The position numbers and the translations under genes are program-made. DNA of 64,000 nt from Kangiella sp. HZ709 (GTDB taxonomy: Bacteria > Pseudomonadota > Gammaproteobacteria > Enterobacterales > Kangiellaceae), in the NCBI RefSeq assembly GCF_009674675.1, contig NZ_WKJC01000001.1, positions 310,001 through 374,000 on the forward strand, given 5' to 3'. The stretch's first letter is position 1; each line of letters starts with the position of its first letter. The notes under the pieces are model-generated. The model was not told the DNA's origin. It did not search any database and was given only the letters and a program-made list of their open reading frames with translations. Shown here in pieces: positions 1 to 7,880 of the stretch.

Positions 1-673
1 TAGTAGGGCGTTCAATATCACAAAAGAATATGATTCGGTTTTCATCAGTTTGATTTTCAGCTCTATGCACGAAGGTCTCATCGAACATAACGGCTTCACC
101 ATCTCTCCATGAGTATTTTTCGCCGTCCACGTAAATTGCACAATCATCAGAGTTAGGCGTTATAAGTCCTAAATGATATCGCAAAGAGCCCGCATAAGGA
201 TCTCTATGAGGGTGTAATTTAGAGCCCGGTGGCAAAGCAGCGAACATTGCGGCTTTTACAGTTGGTATGCTAGAAATCAATTCAACTGTTTTGGGACACG
301 CTTTTAATGCAGATGGCAGAGGTCCGTGATACCACTTTAAATAAAATCTCTTCCAACCTTGACGAAAAAAAGAGTTAAATCCAGCGTCATTATATCTATC
401 TGAGCTTTTTATTTGCTCTTGTGATTGGAGTGCAAGAGCTTCTTCACGGATGATTTCCCAATTATCTTGAATGACTTGCAATTCTGGGAATTGCTGAAGA
501 TCAACATAAGGTTTGTTTGGTACTTTTGAAGAGGCATACATCAAACAGTTCACAGGTGAGAAAAAAGCAGAATGATCCAAAAGTTGTCTAAATACTTTTA
601 ACCTTAACTTGCCACGGAAGTGAATGTAGCCGGTACAAACTAGGAATACGGAAATGATAATAATAGCGGTCAT
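1..673 (-). CDS. lpxO: LpxO-like lipid A hydroxylase (aspartyl/asparaginyl beta-hydroxylase family), 3' end off the window
   Basis: The reading frame opens at an ATG at 673 and runs off the left edge without a stop, giving 224 residues. One hydrophobic N-terminal segment (about residues 3-14) would anchor it in the inner membrane. The Fe(II)/2-oxoglutarate dioxygenase core is visible: an HxD iron-binding pair (H156, D158) inside HPHRDPYAGSLRYHLGL and a distal histidine (H203) in VHRAEN, followed by the conserved FFCDIERP stretch. Family knowledge: LpxO enzymes 2-hydroxylate a secondary acyl chain of lipid A. The match to the LpxO core is strong by eye, but related beta-hydroxylases with other substrates exist. 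Salmonella LpxO is about 300 residues, so roughly the last quarter is missing here. It lies 81 bp downstream of moeB on the same strand. Confidence 0.8.
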   Translation of the reverse strand, partial: MTAIIIISVFLVCTGYIHFRGKLRLKVFRQLLDHSAFFSPVNCLMYASSKVPNKPYVDLQQFPELQVIQDNWEIIREEALALQSQEQIKSSDRYNDAGFNSFFRQGWKRFYLKWYHGPLPSALKACPKTVELISSIPTVKAAMFAALPPGSKLHPHRDPYAGSLRYHLGLITPNSDDCAIYVDGEKYSWRDGEAVMFDETFVHRAENQTDENRIIFFCDIERPT

Positions 674-754
674 TATGTTTGGCTAAAACAAATAAAAATT
701 AATTATAACTTCCTTTGTATGTTAGTGAAAGAAAGCTTAGAAAAAGACTTTGCA

Positions 755-1501
755 TTAACTAGAACAACTCGGGCAACTAGGGTTTTTAGATAACTTAAAG
801 GTATTGATCTTATTGTTTAGCAAATCAAACGTTTGATAATAGCCATCCAAAGCATTCAGCCCCAAAATCACTTTCAAGACTTCAGAAGCTTGCATGGAGC
901 CGATTACACCTACAATAGGAGGGAATACGCCTTGTGATTCACAGTTTTCGTCATTGTGGTTGTTATTTTCAAACAAACATTCGTAGCATGGAGAGTTTTC
1001 AGTCAAGTTAAATGTAGTAATATGTCCTTGAAACTTAATTGCAGATGCATGTATCAATGGTATTTTCTTGGATAACGAATATTTATTTAACAAGTATCGA
1101 GTAGGGTAGTTGTCACTACAATCAATAATGACATCAATTTCATGATCCTTTAGCAACTGGCTGTTATCATCACTGATATTTTCGCTAACGGTATTAATTA
1201 TGGTTAGAGGGTTGATGGAATTAATCTGATTTTTTGCAGACTCTACTTTAGCAACACCTATATAATCGAATGAGTGAGCAATTTGTCGTTGTAGATTGGA
1301 ACTTTCTACTCGATCGCCATCCACCAATAGCATTTCCCCAATTCCTGCTGCAGCCAAGTAAAGCGCGCAACTTGAACCTAATCCTCCTAAACCAATAATG
1401 GCGACTTTGCTGCTTTTTATCTTCAACTGACCACTATCATCAATTTCAGGCATGATAATTTGACGACTATAGTGTATTAACTCTTTATCCGAAAGTGACA
1501 T
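755..1501 (-). CDS. moeB: MoeB-like molybdopterin-synthase adenylyltransferase (ThiF/HesA superfamily)
   Basis: The 248-residue product has the length of E. coli MoeB. It shows the nucleotide-binding loop GLGGLG at 37-42, the adenylation-site segment SNLQRQIAH at 68-76, the conserved aspartate D130 in DCSDN, and two zinc-binding CxxC pairs (C172/C175 and C243/C246). Known role of the family: MoeB adenylates the C-terminal Gly-Gly of MoaD so that it can be thiolated for molybdopterin synthesis; ThiF does the same to ThiS for thiamine. No moaD, moaE or thiS gene is nearby, so the partner cannot be read from context; the length and motif pattern favour MoeB. The gene sits 71 bp downstream of the photolyase cluster and may be cotranscribed with it. 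Confidence 0.8.
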   Translation of the reverse strand: MSLSDKELIHYSRQIIMPEIDDSGQLKIKSSKVAIIGLGGLGSSCALYLAAAGIGEMLLVDGDRVESSNLQRQIAHSFDYIGVAKVESAKNQINSINPLTIINTVSENISDDNSQLLKDHEIDVIIDCSDNYPTRYLLNKYSLSKKIPLIHASAIKFQGHITTFNLTENSPCYECLFENNNHNDENCESQGVFPPIVGVIGSMQASEVLKVILGLNALDGYYQTFDLLNNKINTFKLSKNPSCPSCSS

Positions 1502-1572
1502 AGCACCAGAACGGTATATTTGGGCATTGGCAGTATTTTACTGCAACCTTAGCAATACTTCATCAAAAGCTG

Positions 1573-3150
1573 CTAAAGACTTTCAATATTCTCCAGTAAA
1601 TACTCGGCTCTTTTAATTAAAGCATCTTGTTCTAGGTCAGTTTTATTGTTCCAATTACGATAAGCTAGCGATAATCGAGGAAGTTTGCCAAGTTGCTCTT
1701 TATTCATCGCTAAAAAGTACCAATAAAAACTATTAAAAGGGCAAGCTATATTAGTTTCTTTTTCTTTGACACTGTAGTGACAGCTCTTACAGTAATCACT
1801 CATATTATTAATGTAATTACCGCTAGCTGCATAGGGCTTGGTTGCAATTAACCCAGCATCAGCGAATTGACTCATGCCTAAAGTGTTAGGTAGCTCAACC
1901 CATTCAATGGCATCAATATAAATTCCTAAATACCATTGCTCTATTTCTTTAATGTTAATGCCGGTCAGTAAAGCAAAGTTACCAGTGATCATAAGACGCT
2001 GAATATGATGAGCATAAGAATAATCTAAGGACTGCTGAATGGCTTTTTGCATACAATTCATTTGTGTTTTGGCTGTCCAAAAATACTTCGGCAACTTTCT
2101 TTTGGTATTTAAAAAGTTCATCTGAGAGTACTCGGGCATATTTTGCCAATAAACTGCTCTTACATACTCTCGCCAACCTAGTATCTGCCTAATAAAACCT
2201 TCAATTTGGGCTAAATCTATAGCGTCATTGGCATGGTACGCACTTAATGCTTTTTTAATAACCATTCGTGGGCTTATCATTTTCGCATTCAATGCAAATG
2301 ACAACCTAGAATGAAACAAAGACCAAGCGTACTCACTGTTTTCTGTCATGGCATCTTGAAATTTACCGAATTGCGGCAAGCAGTGCTTACAAAAGTAATC
2401 CAAAACTTGCATGGCTTGCTTGCGATTTACCGGCCATAACACTGCCTCACTAATATTTCCAAAGTAACTGAACCCGTGTCGGTCCAATCTTTTTTTATAC
2501 TCCGTGATGTTGTTAGTAAAAACTTTCGGTTTCGGCAGACCGTTTAAATCAAAAGGTTTTAATTTGTTTCGATTAGCTTTATCAAAGTTCCATTGACCTC
2601 CAGAGGGTCCTTCTTTGTCCATTAGAATGTTAAAACGCTTACGTAACTTGCGATAAAATGTTTCTAGACGATTATGTTTTTGGGGTTTGATGTATTGTTC
2701 AAACTCGTAATGATGAAGATAAAAGTGTTCGCTATCGTATGGGGTAATTTTAATATCATTTCCAATATTTAACTTCGCTAACTGAGATTTAAGTCGGAAC
2801 TCATCAGGGAGTTGATATTCAAAAGTTTTAACCTTTGTCTTTTTAGCGATAGTAGTAAGCAACTCTGTTAGTGATTGATACTGACAAGTTTCATCTAGAT
2901 TTAAGTAAAGAACGTGATGTCCTGATAAGCTTATAGCATGAGCAAACTGGTCTATTGCGGCAAAAAAACTGCAGATTTTTTGTATATGGTGTTGAACATA
3001 ATTTATCTCCTGCGGCAATTCTGCAATTACATATAAAATAGAATCATGATCGTTTCTGTACCATGTGTGCTTTGCATTAAGTTGATCGCCAAGTATCAAT
3101 CTTAAGGTCGTAAAGTTACTCTGAACTTGATCTAGAGTTTTATATATCAT
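1573..3150 (-). CDS. Iron-sulfur photolyase/cryptochrome (FeS-BCP / PhrB-CryB class)
   Basis: A 525-residue photolyase-related protein with the N-terminal LRLILGDQL motif of this class. The four cysteines that bind the 4Fe-4S cluster are visible at C366, C454, C457 and C470. Their spacing (88, 3, 13) equals that of the cluster ligands as I recall them for Agrobacterium PhrB, the prototype (6-4) photolyase of this class. The last three lie in CKSCHYS and IACPFNSFYW. Expected role: light-driven, FAD-dependent repair of (6-4) photoproducts, or a cryptochrome signalling role; sequence alone does not separate the two. The start codon at 3150 overlaps the stop of the upstream cryptochrome gene by 4 bp (ATGA), which indicates translational coupling within a three-gene photolyase operon. 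Confidence 0.9.
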   Translation of the reverse strand: MIYKTLDQVQSNFTTLRLILGDQLNAKHTWYRNDHDSILYVIAELPQEINYVQHHIQKICSFFAAIDQFAHAISLSGHHVLYLNLDETCQYQSLTELLTTIAKKTKVKTFEYQLPDEFRLKSQLAKLNIGNDIKITPYDSEHFYLHHYEFEQYIKPQKHNRLETFYRKLRKRFNILMDKEGPSGGQWNFDKANRNKLKPFDLNGLPKPKVFTNNITEYKKRLDRHGFSYFGNISEAVLWPVNRKQAMQVLDYFCKHCLPQFGKFQDAMTENSEYAWSLFHSRLSFALNAKMISPRMVIKKALSAYHANDAIDLAQIEGFIRQILGWREYVRAVYWQNMPEYSQMNFLNTKRKLPKYFWTAKTQMNCMQKAIQQSLDYSYAHHIQRLMITGNFALLTGINIKEIEQWYLGIYIDAIEWVELPNTLGMSQFADAGLIATKPYAASGNYINNMSDYCKSCHYSVKEKETNIACPFNSFYWYFLAMNKEQLGKLPRLSLAYRNWNNKTDLEQDALIKRAEYLLENIESL

Positions 3151-4607
3151 CTTGGTCTAACATGCCTAGCTAAGATACGCTGATTTTCAAATTGTACTGC
3201 AGGTTTTTTTCGCCACTCCCAAAGTAATTCTCTGGTATTTCGAGCGGTTTCTTTTATATCGACTATCGGTTTGGGATAGTTTTTTCCTACTTCAAAATCA
3301 TACATTGCTTGTTCCATTGAAGTTAGCTCCCAAGGTGTATGAATTAACTCTTTAGGTAATGAACTCAGTTCAGGCACATATTTTTTTATAAATACGCCTT
3401 CAGGATCTTGTTCTTGTGATTGCTTTATAACGTTATAAATCCTGATGGTATTAATCCCAACAACGCCTGCTTGCATTTGAAACTGTGAATAGTGAATACC
3501 AGGTTCAAAGTCTAAAAATAAACGAGCTAAATGATGAACACCTTGTCGCCAGTCAATCATTAAATTATGAGTCAAAAAGCTTACCAACATTGCACGCATT
3601 CTAAAGTTAATATAGCCGGTTTGGTGCAAGCAGCGCATGCATGCATCGACTAATGGGTAACCAGTTTGTCCACCCATCCATGCTTCAAGGTGACGATTAA
3701 CTGTTAGATCTTCTCTGTAAGGATAGTCCTGATAGCCTCTATTAAAATGCTCAAACTCCATATGCGATTCACTCTCAAATTTTTGAATAAAATGACAATG
3801 CCAGTGCAGTCGAGAAGAAAGAGCGCTTAAGGCCCGACGCCAACCTTTCTTATTCCAATGGGATAACAACGTTTGATAGACTTCTCTTAAACTTATATTT
3901 CCCCAGGCTAAATAGGGCGATAGTCTAGAACAAGAAATTCTACTGTGTTCTGGTTTCGAAATGTTTTTTGAATAATTGATACCTCTATCATCAAAAAAAG
4001 AATTCAAATATAAATAAGCTTCGGTTGTACCACCAGTTTGAAAATCACTTTTTTTTTGTTTCCATTCGATAGGAATATCTGGCTCTTTATAATTAATGAG
4101 CTGTGCCCAATTTGCTTTAGAAAGATCTGGGATATCAAGTTCACTGCGCATTGCTTTTTTCCATTCTTTATCCCAGTTTTTACGACTCGATAAAGGACGA
4201 ATTACCGCATCTTTTTGATACTCTTTCCAATCAATCTTGTGTCTAAAACACCATTTTTTGAGAGCTTTATCTCGTTGATAAGTAGCCGCCACACCTGTTT
4301 CTTCATGGCTATATATAGTATTGATGCCATGCTCTGCTTGAATAGATTTTAAAGTATCACTTAAATTCCCTACATAAATATGTACTCGCGAATTGTATTG
4401 TTTGAGATGCTGATCTAAATCTTGTAAAGATTGCCATATAAAGCGCCAATGACGAGTATCATAATGGGGGTCATTTATTAAAATAGTTTCAAAACAAAAA
4501 ATTATAATGAGTGGGAATGAAGAGCCACAAGCTTGTTGCAGTGGCTTATGATCGTTAAGCCTTAAATCACGCTTAAACAATACTATATTAGCTTTATTAA
4601 CTGACAT
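3147..4607 (-). CDS. Atypical cryptochrome/DNA photolyase family protein
   Basis: A 486-residue flavoprotein with the two photolyase domains: an alpha/beta antenna domain beginning NIVLFKRDLRLNDH and a helical FAD-binding domain from about residue 190 (FQTGGTTEA) to 410. The FAD domain keeps the MRAMLVSFLTHN, IDWRQG and RIYNVIKQS landmarks. The stretch that in E. coli photolyase reads NNGGWQW is GIHYSQFQM here (370-378). The position of the FAD-proximal tryptophan W382 is therefore not Trp (F376, or S374 with another gap placement), and N378 is replaced by His or Gly. This points to a subfamily with different electron-transfer chemistry; whether it repairs CPDs is unknown. It is the middle gene of the three, 29 bp after the DASH gene and overlapping the FeS gene by 4 bp. 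Confidence 0.85.
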   Translation of the reverse strand: MSVNKANIVLFKRDLRLNDHKPLQQACGSSFPLIIIFCFETILINDPHYDTRHWRFIWQSLQDLDQHLKQYNSRVHIYVGNLSDTLKSIQAEHGINTIYSHEETGVAATYQRDKALKKWCFRHKIDWKEYQKDAVIRPLSSRKNWDKEWKKAMRSELDIPDLSKANWAQLINYKEPDIPIEWKQKKSDFQTGGTTEAYLYLNSFFDDRGINYSKNISKPEHSRISCSRLSPYLAWGNISLREVYQTLLSHWNKKGWRRALSALSSRLHWHCHFIQKFESESHMEFEHFNRGYQDYPYREDLTVNRHLEAWMGGQTGYPLVDACMRCLHQTGYINFRMRAMLVSFLTHNLMIDWRQGVHHLARLFLDFEPGIHYSQFQMQAGVVGINTIRIYNVIKQSQEQDPEGVFIKKYVPELSSLPKELIHTPWELTSMEQAMYDFEVGKNYPKPIVDIKETARNTRELLWEWRKKPAVQFENQRILARHVRPR

Positions 4608-4636
4608 ATTTTATCGACAAATAGACTACGCGATTG

Positions 4637-6007
4637 TTATTGTTGTTCTATTGGCCAGTCGACCATATCTACTGAGTCTAATGAAACAGGCTTACTTTTA
4701 TTTATACTATTAGCGCTATCATTCGCATCTGTCCACTTTTTGATGAAATCGCCATTTGGATCATACAACTGAGTTTGTTTATTCAGATTGACATGCCTTC
4801 TGGGTTGAGGATCAGCCCCAACTCCAGCAAGGTATTGCCAATTCCCCCAATTGGTAGCAACATCGTAATCTATCAGCTGTTGCTCAAAATAAGCAGCTCC
4901 AAAACGCCAGTCAAGTTGAAGTTCATTGACAAAGCAGCTAGCAACTATTTGTCGGCCACGATTGGACATGTAACCAGTGGCTTTAAGTTGTTTCATGCAA
5001 GCATTAACAATTAGATAAGGAGTATTTCCATTTACCCACATCTGATAACGCTCGGGATAAAAACAATTTAAGCCGCAGCGCTTGTCTCTAGAAGTCTGTA
5101 TTCCTTTATATTGAAATAGCTGCTGAGCATACTTCTTTGAATACCAATGAAAGTATTCTCGCCATAATAATTCAAAACCAATCCAATAAGTTGAATCATT
5201 CTGTTCAATTTCAGCTTCATACTGTTTCAAACGTAAAGCAACATTTCGAACTGAAATAGAGCCATTGGCAAGCCAAGCTGAAAATTTTGTTGAGTTTTCC
5301 CATCCATCAAGCTCATTTCTAAAAACTTTATAGCTGCTAGGTAGTTGACTATTAAAGTAGTTATGAAGTTGCGTGTAACCTGCTTGAGTACCTCCTTTAA
5401 ACTCAGAAGTAATATCTTGAAGGTTCTCGGTAAATAATTTTAATTTAGGGTCCCAAGTAGACTGTTCCAGTGGCTTAGGAATGTTGCTGAAACTACAGTT
5501 TGGTATATTAATTTCAAGCTTTTCTACTTTCTTACGAAATTTACTGAAAGTTTCAGGTAACTCGTCAATACTGAAGGGGAGACTAGTTTCATCAAATAGA
5601 GTATCGCTATCGTACTCTTCAAAGCAAACATCAGGGTGCATTGCTTTTAATTCTGACCAAATTCGATTCTCATAATAGCTATTAGTTTTAGAGCGAAAGA
5701 CAGCGTCAAGGTTATAGCCTTTAATATATTCATCAATAACTTTAATAGGGTTAAGGAAAAATGTACCTAAGCTGAGACCTATAGTTTCAATTTGATTTTT
5801 CAAATCACCTACAGATTCAGACAGAAACTTAAGGCGATTGTCTGAAATACGACTGATGTTAAGTCGCTTTGGTTCTATCAAAGCAGGGTTGAAGCAATAT
5901 ATTGTGTGCAACGTAGCTGACTTCATGCAAGCTTTTTGGAAAGCTAAGTTGCATTCGACTCGTAAATCTTGGCAGAACCAGAATAAGGCTTTAGTATTTT
6001 TTTTCAC
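4637..6007 (-). CDS. DASH-type cryptochrome
   Basis: A 456-residue photolyase-fold protein with cryptochrome-DASH hallmarks: the N-terminal LFWFCQDLRVECN motif, FKGGTQAGYTQLHNYF at the start of the FAD domain, TGYMSNRGRQIVASC, LDWRFGAAYFE, and the DASH signature TNWGNWQYLAGVGADP followed by KQTQLYDPNGDFIKKW. The FAD-proximal Asn and Trp are present, in contrast to the neighbouring gene. Family knowledge: DASH cryptochromes bind FAD and a methenyltetrahydrofolate antenna and repair CPDs in single-stranded DNA or looped duplexes. It is the first gene of the three-gene photolyase transcript. An inverted-repeat arm begins 12 bp upstream of the start codon. Confidence in the subfamily is high; physiological role is inferred. 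Confidence 0.92.
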   Translation of the reverse strand: MKKNTKALFWFCQDLRVECNLAFQKACMKSATLHTIYCFNPALIEPKRLNISRISDNRLKFLSESVGDLKNQIETIGLSLGTFFLNPIKVIDEYIKGYNLDAVFRSKTNSYYENRIWSELKAMHPDVCFEEYDSDTLFDETSLPFSIDELPETFSKFRKKVEKLEINIPNCSFSNIPKPLEQSTWDPKLKLFTENLQDITSEFKGGTQAGYTQLHNYFNSQLPSSYKVFRNELDGWENSTKFSAWLANGSISVRNVALRLKQYEAEIEQNDSTYWIGFELLWREYFHWYSKKYAQQLFQYKGIQTSRDKRCGLNCFYPERYQMWVNGNTPYLIVNACMKQLKATGYMSNRGRQIVASCFVNELQLDWRFGAAYFEQQLIDYDVATNWGNWQYLAGVGADPQPRRHVNLNKQTQLYDPNGDFIKKWTDANDSANSINKSKPVSLDSVDMVDWPIEQQ

Positions 6008-6420
6008 GCTATTTCAACTATAACTATTTGAAAAGCTATGTTATCGATGCAGGTGTAAATTTTTTGTATGTATCAAAGCTAATAGTTAAAGCTACAAATA
6101 GAGAGTCTTTGTTTTCAAATAGTTATAAAAATGGGCATTTGTTTGCTCTAATTATCGATAAAGTTTCAATGCCTTACGATAGATTACTTCAAAGATGACT
6201 GAAAAATAATCAATAAGCTTATGAAATGAACATAAAAGCAATTTATTATTATAATAACTAATGCATAAGGTAATAGGCGATAGTGTTTTCTTATAAAGAA
6301 TCGTGACAATATGCCTTTATATATAAGCTATTTATTTTATTTTCTTTGTCATTCGATTTTAATTGACTTAGAATAATTTATTGTTAAAATTTCAGTAATT
6401 TCTGAAAATTGGATATTTTG
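6008..6420. promoter_or_regulatory. Divergent intergenic region between the photolyase operon and the cyo-operon regulator
   Basis: A 413-bp AT-rich gap with no credible ORF, separating two divergent transcription units, so it should hold promoters for both. I see several TATA-like stretches but no clear -35/-10 pair that I would commit to. The main visible structure is a 16-bp perfect inverted repeat (listed separately). TTATCGAT-type words occur at about 6041 and 6153. Confidence 0.5.
6019..6127. repeat. 16-bp perfect inverted repeat upstream of the DASH cryptochrome gene
   Basis: The left arm TATAACTATTTGAAAA (6019-6034) and the right arm TTTTCAAATAGTTATA (6112-6127) are exact reverse complements, separated by 77 bp. 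Neither arm extends further. The left arm lies 12 bp upstream of the DASH start codon, so in the photolyase mRNA it could pair with the right arm near the ribosome binding site, or the two arms could be sites for a DNA-binding regulator. Function is unknown. Confidence 0.6.
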
Positions 6421-6969
6421 ATGCAAATACCTAGCCACATTCATAGTTTTATCCAGCATTTTGGCGAAATGGGTAGCCGCTGGGGTTTCAACAGAACGGT
6501 GAGCCAGATATGTGCCTTATTGGTCATTTCAGAAGAACCTCTTAATGCTGATCAAATCTCTGAACATTTGAGTATTTCTCGTTCAAATGTCAGTATGGGT
6601 ATCAAGGAATTACAGTCTTGGAATTTATTAAGGATGATATCTATTCCAGGTGATCGAAAAGACTATTTCACTACTTCCGATGATATTTGGGAGTTAGCAA
6701 GAACCTTGATCGAGGAAAGGCGAAAAAGAGAGGTCGATCCTACTTTGTCCATGTTACGAGGTTTACTGCTACAACGTGATGATACTCAAGAGAATGATTA
6801 TGCTATTAATCGCATGCAAGAAATGCATGATTTGATTGAGCTATTTGTTAGTTGGTTTACTGATATGCAAAGTTTAAATTCTAAACGCTTGAAGAAGTTA
6901 ATGAAACTTGGCTCTGGCGTTAATAAAGTTTTGGATATGACCGATAAACTTGCGGGAAAAACTTCTTAG
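6421..6969 (+). CDS. GbsR/MarR-family transcriptional regulator
   Basis: A 182-residue winged-helix protein. The HTH lies at about residues 40-66 (LNADQISEHLSISRSNVSMG) with the wing following at IPGDRKDYF, the pattern of GbsR-type regulators of the MarR superfamily. The C-terminal half is helical and probably dimerises. I prefer the ATG at 6421 (GGA about 7 bp upstream) over the in-frame TTG at 6409. The gene lies 44 bp upstream of cyoA on the same strand, so it most likely controls the quinol oxidase operon; the effector is not evident. Regulation of the oxidase is inferred from position only. Confidence 0.82.
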   Translation: MQIPSHIHSFIQHFGEMGSRWGFNRTVSQICALLVISEEPLNADQISEHLSISRSNVSMGIKELQSWNLLRMISIPGDRKDYFTTSDDIWELARTLIEERRKREVDPTLSMLRGLLLQRDDTQENDYAINRMQEMHDLIELFVSWFTDMQSLNSKRLKKLMKLGSGVNKVLDMTDKLAGKTS

Positions 6970-7013
6970 TTTAACGGTGTATTAACTTACATTTTTTACC
7001 AGGTGAGACTTTC

Positions 7014-7880
7014 GTGAAAAATTTATTTCAGAAAAGTTTGAAAATAAGTGTTGGTGTTGCTCTTGCTTTATTTTTAACTTCGTGTGGCAACTCTGAATAT
7101 AAGCTATTTGATCCAAAAGGACCTATAGCTAATGAGCAGATGTGGCTTATTATTCATTCAACTTGGATTATGCTTCTCGTAGTTGTTCCTGTCATTATTA
7201 TGGCGATTTGGTTTCCCATAAAATACCGTAAAAATAATGATAAAAATGAATACCTGCCTGATTGGGAACACTCTAATAAAATTGAAGCTGTTGTATGGAC
7301 GATTCCAATCCTAATTATTATTGCATTAGGTGTCATTACCTATATAACTTCTTTTTCGTTAGATCCAAGAAAACCTATTAAATCTGATAAACCGGCCATG
7401 GTTGTGCAAGTCGTTGCAATGGATTGGAAGTGGCTATTTATCTATCCAGAGCAGCAAATAGCCACTGTCAATGAGATAGCTATCCCTGTAGATCGCCCCA
7501 TAGAATTTTTAGTTACTTCTGACACTGTTATGAATTCATTTTTCATTCCAAATTTAGGCTCTCAAATTTATGCGATGTCTGGTATGGAAAATCGCTTGCA
7601 TTTAATAGCTAGTGAAGTTGGTACTTATCAAGGCATCTCTGCAAACTATAGCGGATTCGGATTCTCAGGGATGAAATTTTCTACCATAGTAACTAATGAA
7701 CAAGGTTTTGATGAATGGGTTGTTAGTGTTAAAAGTTCGCAAAGCCCATTGGATGATTCAGCTTTCAGAGAACTTAGAGTTAAAAGTAGAGATGTTCCCC
7801 CTAAATATTTTTCAGACGTCAATCCATTATTGTTCAGTGAAATTATTGAACAATATACTGGAGGTTTAAATGGCAAGTAA
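7014..7880 (+). CDS. cyoA: Cytochrome bo3 ubiquinol oxidase subunit II
   Basis: A 288-residue lipoprotein subunit of the proton-pumping heme-copper quinol oxidase in the inner membrane. The signal peptide ends in a lipobox (LTSC, modified Cys at 24). Two transmembrane helices follow (about 43-66 and 90-111), then a periplasmic cupredoxin domain. The cupredoxin domain lacks the Cys/His ligands of the CuA centre, as expected for a quinol rather than a cytochrome c oxidase. Translation starts at GTG (7014), chosen because AGGTGAG sits 6 bp upstream and the signal peptide begins there. Its 3' end overlaps cyoB by 11 bp. First structural gene of the cyo operon. Confidence 0.95.
   Translation: MKNLFQKSLKISVGVALALFLTSCGNSEYKLFDPKGPIANEQMWLIIHSTWIMLLVVVPVIIMAIWFPIKYRKNNDKNEYLPDWEHSNKIEAVVWTIPILIIIALGVITYITSFSLDPRKPIKSDKPAMVVQVVAMDWKWLFIYPEQQIATVNEIAIPVDRPIEFLVTSDTVMNSFFIPNLGSQIYAMSGMENRLHLIASEVGTYQGISANYSGFGFSGMKFSTIVTNEQGFDEWVVSVKSSQSPLDDSAFRELRVKSRDVPPKYFSDVNPLLFSEIIEQYTGGLNGK

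Noticed and set aside
4775-5014. Plus-strand ORFs opposite the DASH cryptochrome
   Set aside because: They overlap a well-conserved coding region on the other strand and look like reversed codons of it.
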